11,947 bases of DNA from Nitrososphaerales archaeon TH526 (GTDB taxonomy: Archaea > Thermoproteota > Nitrososphaeria > Nitrososphaerales > Nitrososphaeraceae). The DNA is taken from positions 1 to 11,947 of the forward strand of contig JAATVR010000198.1 of NCBI GenBank assembly GCA_014523665.1. The letters run 5' to 3'. The position numbers were made by a program, and so were the translations under genes. How positions within the stretch are numbered: position 1 is the first letter of the stretch; each line of letters begins with the position of its first letter. Below the pieces are notes generated by a model. That model was not told the DNA's origin. It saw nothing but the letters and a program-made list of their open reading frames with translations, and did no database searches. Shown here piece by piece: positions 1 through 6,480 of this stretch.

Positions 1-140
1 CAAGTTATGCCATGTCGCTTTCTGAAGAAAAAAGAGCTGCCTTAAGGGAGCATATTCGGTTAAATCTTCCCATCTCTTCTGATGGTTCAATCCGTCTTAT
101 CGCTCGTGCTTGGGCCGTGTGTGGAGTACGTAAAGAATAG
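1..140 (+). CDS. C-terminal fragment of a probable SAM-dependent methyltransferase (5' end outside window)
   Basis: The reading frame is open from the first bases (codon phase starts at base 3) to TAG at 138-140, giving about 45 residues. It contains SLSEEKRAALREHIRLNL followed by SSDGSIRLIARAWAVCG. That helix, then a D-G-S-I turn, then a strand ending in ARAWAV, resembles the extreme C-terminus of class I (Rossmann-fold) methyltransferases. The catalytic and SAM-binding parts would lie left of the window, so substrate cannot be inferred. The assignment rests on a short tail only; any other protein with a similar C-terminal hairpin is possible. No gene follows closely on this strand. It may mark the chromosomal side of the region. 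Confidence 0.45.
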   Translation, partial: SYAMSLSEEKRAALREHIRLNLPISSDGSIRLIARAWAVCGVRKE

Positions 141-465
141 GGTATCTGACAATACATTTGCGAATATTCTCTTTTGCTTCTCTTATTAGATACCGACGCC
201 TGATGAACCAGGGAATGTTGGCGGCCATGGTAACGGCGGAGATACAATTATTGAAACCTCCACTAAAATAAGCTCAAATTAAGCTCTATTTGATGAAAGA
301 AGCAAGAATGGAGGTGGTGGAGACAGTGGAGGTATTATAGGGTATTCTGATAGATTTTACGAAGTCAATATTGAGATGATACTTAAGATAATGTCTGGAA
401 CCGCACTTTAACAAATTATTTATTAATATAACACGAACTTACAAAAAATAAAAGGGAAAGACGGC
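141..465. other. Gap without a convincing gene; possible decayed glycine-rich reading frame
   Basis: No intact gene is seen. On the plus strand one frame is open from 190 to a TAA at 280-282, and in the same frame continues to TAA at 409-411. The two pieces encode Gly-rich stretches (PTPDEPGNVGGHGNGGD, then KNGGGGDSGG), which look like a linker of a surface or secreted protein. There is no start codon after the TAG at 187-189, so if this was a gene it has lost its beginning and gained a stop. It could equally be chance composition. Confidence 0.25.
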
Positions 466-849
466 TTAGTTGAGTGCGGATATGAAATAGCGGGTATCTT
501 TACCTAAGCCAAGTCTTTGAATTCTGAGCCTGTTCTGTCCTTCTGATAAGAATGCATCTATGTCTTCTGACGTACGTTTTCCTACTGTGAGAACCTTCTC
601 CTGATTGTTGCCGGATCCAAGATCAATCACTGGGTATTCGTATCTTTTTGTCTTGATACCATTGAATTCAGCAATTGTCTATAGGATCCCGTCCGGATTG
701 ATCTGCACATTCTTCTTTTCTCCCGGCTGGAGCTTCATGAATCTACTGTCGTTCTGTCGTGATTCAGCATTCTTGCGTAAGTTTTCCCTTGCTTTGTCGC
801 TTAAATCAGCCTTATCCGGCTGGTTTTCATATTTATTTGCTTTAGACAT
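466..849 (-). pseudogene. SSB-like (putative OB-fold) protein interrupted by an in-frame TAG
   Basis: Starting at ATG 849 (residues MSKANKYEN), the frame runs through RFMKLQPGEKK and NPDGIL, meets TAG at 679-681, and continues in the same frame (TIAEFNGIKTKRYEYPVIDL, then GKDTRYFISALN) to TAA at 466-468. The protein-like character is the same on both sides of the stop, so this is one 127-residue gene with a single nonsense change, probably from CAG or GAG. The pattern (RF-K near the start, a central basic strand, then ID-L with an RIQR strand) parallels the intact protein at 2941-3519. I therefore place both in one small ssDNA-binding-like family. A BoxA-like TTATA lies at 866-871, with an inverted repeat further upstream. 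An in-frame start at 927 exists but adds an unlike N-terminal stretch. Confidence 0.6.
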
Positions 850-1700
850 TTTTCTTTGCCGATTCCTATAACACATTAGCTTACCCTGTAATGTAAGCAC
901 CTTTGAAGAGATAATTTCACAAATCAAAACGAATTAGGTCAATTTTCCCCAATAGTAGATTTAGCCCCGTGATCTGTCTTGACTAAATTCTGGCGAACTG
1001 TATCCATCGATCTTTGACTTTCTACTATATACTTTTTTATGAATTTCAAGCCTTTTTTTTCTCTCTTCAAATACAACTGCAGTACTCGTTATAGGTTACG
1101 ATAAAATGACATAGCATTATATCCGGTACCCAGATATCTATTACTTCTTATAAAAATAGAGATGGGTGGGTTATGCTTGTGGTTCCAGCTCGTTATCGAT
1201 TACTCTAAGTGATGGCATTTACCGTTGCTGGATTCGGAACCCTGGGATTTTTTTGAACACCCATGCCATGGATAGTCTATTTCTTGTTTGCAACTAAGGC
1301 CGCACTATCTTACTGCTAACAGCATCACTACTATTACTACCGTCTATACTCTAAGCCGTGCTAGGCTGCCGAAATAAAACAAAATTAGAAAAAAACCTTC
1401 ATATCATTTTTTATCTGTAGTAATATAGCAACATTAAAGCTTTAAAATTTACTACTTGAAGCCCAGATTTTTAATGCACTTATACACCAAAAATTACTAA
1501 ACCTTATAATCATCCGACATCTCAAATGATATATTATGAATGTCGAAGACGTGGTCACGATTGTTCAACAAGAGTTGCGGAAAAAGTGCGCGTCTTGTCT
1601 CAGATAGGTAACTTAATTCACCTTTAAGCCACGAACCTAGTATGTTGAACTTTATATCGTAATATAAGGTAACTTATTGAATTGATTATCTGATAGGCAA
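850..1700. other. Long gene-poor region
   Basis: No intact gene longer than about 60 codons is seen on either strand. Visible structure: an inverted repeat at 879-898 (GCTTAC, 8-nt loop, GTAAGC) upstream of the broken SSB-like gene; a T-rich run near 1031-1060; a possible membrane-protein remnant at 1173-1319; a palindrome near 1651-1667 (TTATAT, 4-nt centre, ATATAA); and a 10-bp direct repeat AGGTAACTTA at 1606-1615 and 1667-1676. A small plus-strand frame at 1526-1627 (about 33 residues, with Cys and His) has no visible RBS. The stretch looks like decayed DNA next to a mobile element. Confidence 0.4.
1173..1319 (+). pseudogene. Possible remnant of a membrane protein (two stops in frame)
   Basis: In one plus-strand frame, stop-separated pieces read VPARYRLL, VMAFTVAGFGTLGFF and TPMPWIVYFLFATKAAL, broken by TAA at 1206-1208 and TGA at 1254-1256. 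The last two pieces are hydrophobic and transmembrane-like. The second stop falls just after a run of seven T, where an indel is easy. This could be debris of a transporter, but the assignment is weak because any T-rich DNA gives hydrophobic translations. Confidence 0.18.
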
Positions 1701-1760
1701 TAACAGAGCAAAACAGTTGAAAACAGATCGTAACAAGAAGAAATAAATGATAACAATGTT
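1701..1760. repeat. Helically phased 10-bp array with AACA core
   Basis: AACA occurs at 1702, 1712, 1722, 1732 and 1752, exactly ten bases apart, and the missing position 1742 reads AATA. The six consecutive decamers share W-A-A-C-A-R at their first six bases (the fifth reads AAATAA), while the last four bases vary. The array ends about 48 bp before the HTH/coiled-coil gene at 1808. A 10-bp period puts all cores on one face of the helix, as expected for a row of protein-binding sites. A-rich sequence makes chance AACA commoner, so this is less certain than the array at 11182. Confidence 0.5.
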
Positions 1761-1807
1761 TTTGAACAAGATCTCTGAAGATATTCTAGTAATACACTCA
1801 AAGCTAT

Positions 1808-2710
1808 ATGTCAGATTTCATATCACTAAATCAGCATCAGAAAAAGGCCCTTGTGATCGAGCTTTACAAGCAAGGCAAGACACGACGCCAAATAGCAGAA
1901 GTTGCTCACATGTCATTCAAGGACATAGCAGATGTAATTAAGAAACATACTGGCGAAGACACTGATTCAACTGATAAGCCGGCGAAGTCGAAAGACGCTC
2001 GTGCATTTGAGCTATTTCTAAAAGGGAAGCAATCAGTTGAGGTTGCAATAGAACTAGACTTGTCTGCAGACGAAGTGGAAGATCTGCATGTGCAATATTG
2101 GAGACTTTCAAAATTAGATGACTTGGAAGAACTTTATTACGAAGCAGAATACTCTTTGTCACTATTCCTGAGACTTCATAACATACTGACAGACAAGAGA
2201 ATTACAAAAGATAAAGATATTTCTGATTTAATTGAATTAGTGAATGATGGTTTACCAAATATTAGAAAAAGATATGATGATTTATTATATCAGGTAACAC
2301 AATTAGAGAACCAGAAAACTGTATTAAGCTCAGAAATTCTGGGATTAAAAAATTCTATTTATGCAAATAACGAAATTATCAATAGGCAAACTGTACAATT
2401 TCGAACGCTAGACAGAAAACGAAATCAGATACAGGTCTTGCTTCGGAAATCAAGCAAAGACTCGAAGTATCAAAAAATAGTAGAAATAGTAGATCAAAGA
2501 CTGAATGATAAAAGATCGTTATTAGTAGCTGCTCTGCTAGCTGTTTTTAAAACACTCAGAACTAATCCATATGGATTAAATTTATTATCTAGTCCACCTC
2601 TAGACGTCGAAGACTACCTCGGTACTAATATCGATGGAAGAAAGCTATTACAATTTGCAGAATCATGTTATAATATGCTATTGAAGAGTTATGCGAAGAC
2701 TATTGCGTAA
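1808..2710 (+). CDS. Tandem HTH / coiled-coil DNA-binding protein
   Basis: This is a 300-residue protein. Residues 10-47 form a clear helix-turn-helix (LVIELYKQGKTRRQIAEV, then an MS-x2-DI recognition helix), of the type that reads 'grow by K-G, decide by IA'. A second HTH-like unit follows at about 65-100 (FLKGKQSVEVAIELDLSADE). A long heptad-like helix covers roughly 150-210, and a compact C-terminal domain ends the protein. The design suggests a dimeric or filamentous DNA-binding protein: a regulator, partition adaptor or chromatin-like factor. ATG 1808 has no Shine-Dalgarno sequence, which fits a leaderless transcript, though the BoxA is weak. The phased AACA array lies directly upstream. 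The gene shares its architecture, but not obvious close sequence identity, with 10171-11094. Target and role are unknown. Confidence 0.85.
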   Translation: MSDFISLNQHQKKALVIELYKQGKTRRQIAEVAHMSFKDIADVIKKHTGEDTDSTDKPAKSKDARAFELFLKGKQSVEVAIELDLSADEVEDLHVQYWRLSKLDDLEELYYEAEYSLSLFLRLHNILTDKRITKDKDISDLIELVNDGLPNIRKRYDDLLYQVTQLENQKTVLSSEILGLKNSIYANNEIINRQTVQFRTLDRKRNQIQVLLRKSSKDSKYQKIVEIVDQRLNDKRSLLVAALLAVFKTLRTNPYGLNLLSSPPLDVEDYLGTNIDGRKLLQFAESCYNMLLKSYAKTIA

Positions 2711-2902
2711 TATATTCAAAAGAACTGACACCTTTCAGAACTGAATATTATGATCGTCTAAATTTGGCTCCGGAAATAAGCCAATATCGATCTACGTCGC
2801 CCTAGGAATCCTTCTCACTGAATAGCGGTATGTAAGACTAAAACACAATAAGACCGATCAATGAACGAAGCGGAGGTCAGTGAAAATATCGAAACTATCA
2901 TT

Positions 2903-2921
2903 CAATTTTGGATCAAAATTG
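2903..2921. terminator. Inverted repeat behind the SSB-like gene
   Basis: CAATTTT, 5-nt GGATC, AAAATTG forms a perfect 7-bp stem. It lies about 20 bp downstream of the stop of the minus-strand gene at 2941-3519 and about 190 bp after the plus-strand gene ending at 2710. It could act as a bidirectional 3' end signal or as a binding site; no long T-run follows it. Confidence 0.3.
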
Positions 2922-2940
2922 GGTCAGAGATAGGAGGGGG

Positions 2941-3519
2941 CTAATCCTCCTTTGTATTCCCCAGATTTTGAAGTGCTTCTATTTCTTCTTCAGATATCTC
3001 ATTGAATTTCTCTTCTGTCTGTAATCTGGCCAGATCTTCTTTGGTCAGCTTTGGTAATAAGTTTTGTATATCTTGTTCATCCATTTGCAATGCATATAAC
3101 ACATTGTAAGTTGTGCTTGTGCTCTTTGCTTGTCCATCTCTTCTAATTAGTAGAATTGAATGGCCCTTATCGATTTCTCTCTGTATTCCTTGCACTGCAG
3201 ATTGAGGAGTTGACCATATCTTTGCATCTTCGATCTTCAGTGCTCTGACATCGATTGCAGTCAGCTCTATCTTAGGATGAGTAATTGGCTCTTCTCTGTC
3301 ATAATTCCAGTCACCTAGTATGTGTGCTCGGTAATGAGGCTTTAATCTCTTTTTACCTTGCATGTCCTTGACTTCACGATCAAATCCCTCAAATGGTGCT
3401 ACGATCTTTATGACCATCGTGTCTTGATCGTTTACGAATTTCAGGAACCTTCCCATACTCCTGGACTGCATAATTTGTCTTCTTTCTGCATTCCGTTTAC
3501 GAATCTCATCAAGTACCAT
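2941..3519 (-). CDS. SSB-like (putative OB-fold) single-stranded DNA-binding protein
   Basis: This 192-residue protein has no recognised catalytic motif. Residues about 20-145 show alternating strand-like segments (GRFLKFVNDQDTMVIKIVAP, then KIELTAIDVRALKIE, then HSILLIRRDGQ and TTYNVLYA) compatible with an OB fold. The last 40 residues are acidic (EISEEEIEAL and an ED end), as in many SSBs, where the tail recruits partners. The segment order parallels the broken gene at 466-849. I infer a role in binding single-stranded DNA during replication or recombination of the element; a transcription-associated role is an alternative. ATG 3519 lacks a clear Shine-Dalgarno. A BoxA at 3614-3624 would give a leader of about 70 nt that contains a hairpin. 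Confidence 0.6.
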   Translation of the reverse strand: MVLDEIRKRNAERRQIMQSRSMGRFLKFVNDQDTMVIKIVAPFEGFDREVKDMQGKKRLKPHYRAHILGDWNYDREEPITHPKIELTAIDVRALKIEDAKIWSTPQSAVQGIQREIDKGHSILLIRRDGQAKSTSTTYNVLYALQMDEQDIQNLLPKLTKEDLARLQTEEKFNEISEEEIEALQNLGNTKED

Positions 3520-3557
3520 TTTAAAAAATTAGACCCCTGATGTTTCCAATTGTTGTT

Positions 3558-3573
3558 CCTTTCGGATGAAAGG
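3558..3573 (-). other. Hairpin in the leader of the SSB-like gene
   Basis: CCTTTC, 4-nt loop, GAAAGG is a perfect 6-bp stem lying 39-54 bases before the ATG at 3519. If transcription starts about 25 bp after the BoxA at 3614-3624, the hairpin lies within the 5' leader. It could affect translation or be a dyad operator. Confidence 0.3.
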
Positions 3574-3613
3574 AGATGGTATTTACTAACATCAAGTTAC
3601 CTGTGGAGAAGGG

Positions 3614-3624
3614 CCAAATATAAA
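3614..3624 (-). promoter_or_regulatory. BoxA-like promoter element for the SSB-like gene
   Basis: On the minus strand the bases read TTTATATTTGG, close to the archaeal TATA consensus. It lies about 95-105 bp before ATG 3519, so the transcript would carry a leader. It is the best TATA match between the two divergent genes on this strand. Confidence 0.4.
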
Positions 3625-3632
3625 CCTTTACC

Positions 3633-3650
3633 TAGCTACGTTAGCTACGT
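3633..3650. repeat. Tandem 9-bp repeat between divergent BoxA elements
   Basis: TAGCTACGT occurs twice head to tail (3633-3641 and 3642-3650). The pair sits between the leftward BoxA (3614-3624) and the rightward BoxA (3668-3676). This is a suitable place for an operator controlling both the SSB-like gene and the zinc-ribbon gene. Confidence 0.45.
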
Positions 3651-3667
3651 AATTGCCGTAATAACAG

Positions 3668-3703
3668 TTATAAAATAGAGTAGGGAATACTATGTAAAGG
3701 AGA
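3668..3703 (+). promoter_or_regulatory. BoxA and ribosome binding site of the zinc-ribbon gene
   Basis: TTATAAAAT at 3668-3676 is TATA-like. AAAGGAGA at 3696-3703 is a strong Shine-Dalgarno sequence nine bases before ATG 3713 and fixes that start. Transcription would begin close to the Shine-Dalgarno, giving a very short leader. Confidence 0.5.
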
Positions 3704-3712
3704 ATTATCAGT

Positions 3713-3937
3713 ATGCAAATTGATATAATTAAAAAAGAAAGAGGATACATGTGTGAACAATGTGGCTACAAATGGGTGCCCAGAATATTCAAGCAGGAAT
3801 ATAATAAGAAGCCACGTATGTGTCCAGTATGTAAGTCACCTGATTATGATAAGACTAATGAAAAGAGTAGAATAAGAAATAGTGAAGTTAGGGCTGCTGC
3901 AACTACAGAAATTATTTATCAATCAAAGAAGAAATAA
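3713..3937 (+). CDS. Small rubredoxin-like zinc-ribbon protein
   Basis: This is a 74-residue protein. Residues about 13-43 carry CEQCGYKW and, after a basic linker, CPVCKSPDY. The two C-x2-C pairs make a classic zinc ribbon. The rest is a Lys/Arg-rich tail ending in KKK. Such proteins bind nucleic acid or a protein partner; nothing shows enzymatic activity. A good Shine-Dalgarno supports the start. The gene converges with the primase-like gene, with only six bases between their stops. It diverges from the SSB-like gene and may share its control region. Its partner is unknown. Confidence 0.8.
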   Translation: MQIDIIKKERGYMCEQCGYKWVPRIFKQEYNKKPRMCPVCKSPDYDKTNEKSRIRNSEVRAAATTEIIYQSKKK

Positions 3938-3943
3938 AACCTC

Positions 3944-4672
3944 TTAACCATCCATTTTATTTTTAATTAAATCATATAGGTCAATGCCTCCAGTCAATTT
4001 CCATTGGTATGTTGCTAGCTTTTCAGGTGAAGGCGGAAAATATCCTGTATCTTTGGCAACATTTAGATAGTAATCTATTTTCTCGTCAATATTATAATTA
4101 AGATCGATTTTAGCAATAAAATTATAACGATCTGTCCACTGCTTAATCCATGTAAAAGCATCTATATGTGACATCTTCTTTATGTTGACTGCATATGGAG
4201 TAAGGATCAACCAAATGATTCTTTTTCTACAATCAGAGACTCCAGTATTCCATAATACTTCAATCCAATTATATACATGTCTATTAATTTTTCGCTTCCT
4301 TGTTGTACTATCAGTAGCTCCTCCAAATCTGTTCTTGGTCTGACGATTTCCAGCAACTAAAGAAAGATGATGCATAAAATCATAGAATAAATCAGTATGT
4401 GGATGCAAATCACCAAAACTGGGAATGGTATCACTTTCGTAGCTCCATTCATGTTCGATTCTAACAGTTTCCATTAAACCATATTTCATTTTCACGTTTA
4501 TTGTGCCTGGTACTCGTAAAAACATGGATGCAAAATTTGGATGATTCCCCAAATCAGCTTGATTACTTGAAAGATACTTCTTTGCAAACGGTAGAAATTC
4601 CTCACTTACAACGTTGCTAGTATTCTTCTTATTTTTAGATGCCATTAAAGGTAAGATTATGTGAAAAGCCAA
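3944..4672 (-). CDS. PriX/primase-like protein without a visible catalytic half
   Basis: This 242-residue protein has FLRVPGTINVK at about 52-62, resembling the R-x-PG-x-hN-K signature late in the archaeal primase-polymerase fold. Residues about 145-185 (CRKRIIWLILTPYAVNIKKM, then a helix with WIKQW) resemble the helical PriX / primase C-terminal domain, whose usual form is DGR-hRI-LILAPYLhN. The h-D-h-D metal-binding motif expected upstream in a catalytic PrimPol is not present. Family knowledge suggests a role in priming element replication, perhaps as a non-catalytic subunit; that is inference. The start is TTG 4672, supported by AGGAG five bases upstream; ATG 4645 is the alternative. It overlaps the preceding gene by 38 bp (or 11 bp from ATG 4645), so translation is probably coupled. 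Confidence 0.6.
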   Translation of the reverse strand: MAFHIILPLMASKNKKNTSNVVSEEFLPFAKKYLSSNQADLGNHPNFASMFLRVPGTINVKMKYGLMETVRIEHEWSYESDTIPSFGDLHPHTDLFYDFMHHLSLVAGNRQTKNRFGGATDSTTRKRKINRHVYNWIEVLWNTGVSDCRKRIIWLILTPYAVNIKKMSHIDAFTWIKQWTDRYNFIAKIDLNYNIDEKIDYYLNVAKDTGYFPPSPEKLATYQWKLTGGIDLYDLIKNKMDG

Positions 4673-5276
4673 GTTTACTCCTACATTTCATACATTCTCT
4701 GGGTTTTGTGGGAATATCTAGTATATTGACAACTTCCCTTTCAATGACTTCATCACATTTATAGCACTTCCACTGTGATTTCTTTACTAATTGATATGTT
4801 TCGGATATTGCGATTATGATGCCACTAATCATAATAGTTCCTGAATGTGTGCGGATTGCTTCTGGGATGGTAAGTATTTTTGGTGCTGTCTTTGGGGATT
4901 CATCATCGTCGGTACCACAACTATTGGATTTTACTGTAAATCCTGATTCAGCTACTTTAAGATCATAACCCATTACCCATGAGGCATTTTGGACTAAAGT
5001 AGATTCGAGAATGCACTGTAGTTCTCGAATGTTTGTTTTATTATCATGTACGTTATTGTGACTAACATGAAATCTTTCACATGCCCTTTTTAGGTTTGTT
5101 AATGCACTGTTCCAACTATTACCTACAGCAAATACTAATGGTTTATCATTGATTACCACATGAATTACAAACCCTTCTCTAGAAGAACCGTGTCTTGTAA
5201 TTTTTGAAATGCCATATCCATTTATCGAATCTGTGAGAATAAGGACGTCTGATGGTGATATAGTTGTCGGTGCCAT
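4635..5276 (-). CDS. MCM-N-terminus-like OB / zinc-ribbon protein, no helicase domain
   Basis: This is a 213-residue protein. The first half (about 1-110) is of unknown fold. From about 143 the order PEAIRTHSGTIMISGIIIAI, a VKKSQWKCYKC strand-ribbon and PRECMKC resembles the OB fold and zinc ribbon in the N-terminal domain of MCM helicases, where the motif grips DNA and helps hexamers form. The AAA+ ATPase that should follow is absent, because the frame ends about 12 residues after the last cysteine pair. It may be a stand-alone ssDNA-binding replication factor or the remains of a larger one. ATG 5276 lies two bases after the stop of the upstream gene. The overlap with the primase-like gene suggests the two act together. 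Confidence 0.55.
   Translation of the reverse strand: MAPTTISPSDVLILTDSINGYGISKITRHGSSREGFVIHVVINDKPLVFAVGNSWNSALTNLKRACERFHVSHNNVHDNKTNIRELQCILESTLVQNASWVMGYDLKVAESGFTVKSNSCGTDDDESPKTAPKILTIPEAIRTHSGTIMISGIIIAISETYQLVKKSQWKCYKCDEVIEREVVNILDIPTKPRECMKCRSKLGFSHNLTFNGI
4678..4682 (-). promoter_or_regulatory. Shine-Dalgarno deciding a TTG start
   Basis: AGGAG on the minus strand is followed by five bases and TTG 4672, inside the 3' end of the previous gene. No comparable site precedes ATG 4645, so the TTG start is favoured. Confidence 0.5.
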
Positions 5277-5278
5277 AG

Positions 5279-5710
5279 TCAGATACTTTCCAATGTTGAC
5301 TTCAGTTTATGACGATGATTTTGTTGTTGTAAGTTAGTAATACATACTCTATTTTCATTATTTTGTCTCCTATTATGGAGTTGATCGTGATTTTGTATTC
5401 TTGTTATAATTCTTCCATTATTCCTCTTGATATCATCATTCATTCTGAACCTTGAGAGACTTTCTTTGCCATTCATACAAATATGATTAGTACCTTTGCG
5501 AACTACTGCTGTCCAAGGTAACGCTGATATATTCTGTTCAATAGAATAATTATATTCATCAAACCTATATCTACAAAATCCCAGTTTTACAACATATATC
5601 CATTTACCATATTTGTTACACGGTGTACGAATTTTTTGTCGTAGTTTTGTATGAATGGGTATAAATCCTAATTCCCTGTAATTCTGCTTCCTGTGTACTA
5701 GTTTAGGCAT
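5279..5710 (-). CDS. Hypothetical basic protein in the replication operon
   Basis: This protein has 143 residues from ATG 5710 (MPKLVHRK). I do not recognise it. The first 90 residues have a normal globular mix with aromatic strands (KWIYVVKLGFCRYRFDEYNY, then ALPWTAVVRKG). The last 50 are strongly polar and basic (many N, Q, R, H), perhaps a nucleic-acid-binding or disordered tail. Earlier in-frame starts exist (ATG 5722, TTG 5731). ATG 5710 was chosen because it overlaps the previous stop by only eight bases, as the other genes of this operon do. The stop is two bases before the next start, which supports it being a real gene despite the odd C-terminus. Confidence 0.55.
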   Translation of the reverse strand: MPKLVHRKQNYRELGFIPIHTKLRQKIRTPCNKYGKWIYVVKLGFCRYRFDEYNYSIEQNISALPWTAVVRKGTNHICMNGKESLSRFRMNDDIKRNNGRIITRIQNHDQLHNRRQNNENRVCITNLQQQNHRHKLKSTLESI

Positions 5711-6086
5711 ATTTTTTCTCATCTTCTTCAATCGTTTCTATTGTATCTATCCTAGGTCCAATACTGGGGCGCTCATTATTTGCAGCTTCCCAATCGGCAC
5801 CATCTGTGGGTATCAGACCATACTTTATTCTCTTCTCTTTTTCAAAATTTAATTTCTCTAAATGATCGGAAAGAAAATCAGATGTTCGTAATACTTCGAA
5901 TATATGAATGTCAAGTTCCCGATTTGACATTCCCTTTACTAGTTTTAATATGTGCTCTTCATTTACATTAATATTCGAGTCCAATTCTTTCTGTGTTACT
6001 CCACTTAGGCATTCTTGTAATTCTGTTAACTTGCGATTTACCTGCTCGTTAGTTTCCACTGCTAAATTTACATTTTTGTTTTCCAA
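5703..6086 (-). CDS. Hypothetical helical acidic protein (TTG start or frameshift product)
   Basis: This is a 127-residue protein of unknown family, mostly predicted helix (EQVNRKLTELQECLSG, LDIHIFEVLRTSDFLSDHLE) with an acidic C-terminus (ETIEEDEKKYA). The only upstream start in this frame is TTG 6086, which has no Shine-Dalgarno; a TAG lies a few codons further up. The small frame at 6049-6162 overlaps it by 38 bp in another phase and does have an excellent Shine-Dalgarno. This protein may therefore be translated by coupling from it or by a frameshift. Its stop overlaps the next gene by eight bases. Confidence 0.6.
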   Translation of the reverse strand: MENKNVNLAVETNEQVNRKLTELQECLSGVTQKELDSNINVNEEHILKLVKGMSNRELDIHIFEVLRTSDFLSDHLEKLNFEKEKRIKYGLIPTDGADWEAANNERPSIGPRIDTIETIEEDEKKYA

Positions 6087-6162
6087 GTTTGTTGACTACA
6101 TTAATGGCATTGGCGTTCACAGTTGACTTCCAGAACTGAGTCTTTGATAATCTGCTTGTCAT
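6049..6162 (-). CDS. Small 37-residue protein in the operon
   Basis: ATG 6162 directly follows the TAA of the previous gene (6163-6165). It is preceded by GAGGAGG about eight bases upstream, the best Shine-Dalgarno of the operon. The frame runs 37 codons to TAA 6049-6051 and encodes a basic peptide (MTSRLSKTQFWKST at its start). It fills what is otherwise the only sizeable gap in the operon. It could be a stand-alone small protein, a leader that couples translation to the next gene, or the first part of a longer fusion made by a frameshift within the overlap. Confidence 0.5.
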   Translation of the reverse strand: MTSRLSKTQFWKSTVNANAINVVNKLGKQKCKFSSGN

Positions 6163-6480
6163 TTAGATGTCCTCCTCTTCGCCTACTATTCTCATGCTAC
6201 ATGGCCTGAAGAGTCCACAATTACAGCGCTCACTATTGCCATTACAATAAATAGTTACTACGTGACCATATCTGTCACGGGCAGTACAATGTCGGTCAAC
6301 ATGGTGTGTACAAATGCAGTTAGCAGACTCTCCTGTCCCGGGCCACTCTTCCTTAGTTGATTTCCTGATCTTCTCTAGCTTTCCCTGTGCGGTATCATAA
6401 AACAGCGCATTACAGAGCTGGTTATCCCAGGCATAACACTTAATTCCAGGTTTAGATAATATAGAAACTGTATCAGTCAT
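6163..6480 (-). CDS. Cys/His-rich small protein, probably zinc-binding
   Basis: This is a 105-residue protein. Residues about 54-92 hold CICTHHVDRHC and, after a YGHVVTIYC strand, CNCGLFRPC, so at least eight Cys and three His lie within 40 residues. That is enough for two metal sites. There is no signal peptide. The fold family is not recognised. ATG 6480 overlaps the TGA of the preceding gene (ATGA type), and GGGAG lies nine to ten bases upstream, so translation is coupled and the start is secure. Its place in a run of zinc-binding proteins suggests a DNA- or protein-binding role. Confidence 0.7.
   Translation of the reverse strand: MTDTVSILSKPGIKCYAWDNQLCNALFYDTAQGKLEKIRKSTKEEWPGTGESANCICTHHVDRHCTARDRYGHVVTIYCNGNSERCNCGLFRPCSMRIVGEEEDI

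Noticed and set aside
5..247. 80-codon minus-strand frame at the left edge
   Set aside because: It lies opposite the methyltransferase-like C-terminus and has a random-looking composition.
605..871. 88-codon plus-strand frame
   Set aside because: It lies opposite the SSB-like broken gene, which has the convincing pattern; this frame is its shadow.
1229..1250. Sequence resembling a tRNA T-arm (GGGTTCCGAATCC on the minus strand)
   Set aside because: The loop would be 8 nt, the stem is poor, and no acceptor or anticodon arm fits nearby. It also does not match the 3' end of the tRNA-Met, so it is not a second attachment site.
1281..1292. 12-base match TCTTGTTTGCAA with 11509-11520
   Set aside because: A single short exact match with unrelated flanks on both sides; it does not look like an attachment site pair.
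1747..1941. 64-codon plus-strand frame overlapping the start of the HTH/coiled-coil gene
   Set aside because: It runs in a different phase through clear HTH codons, and its translation has no protein-like pattern.
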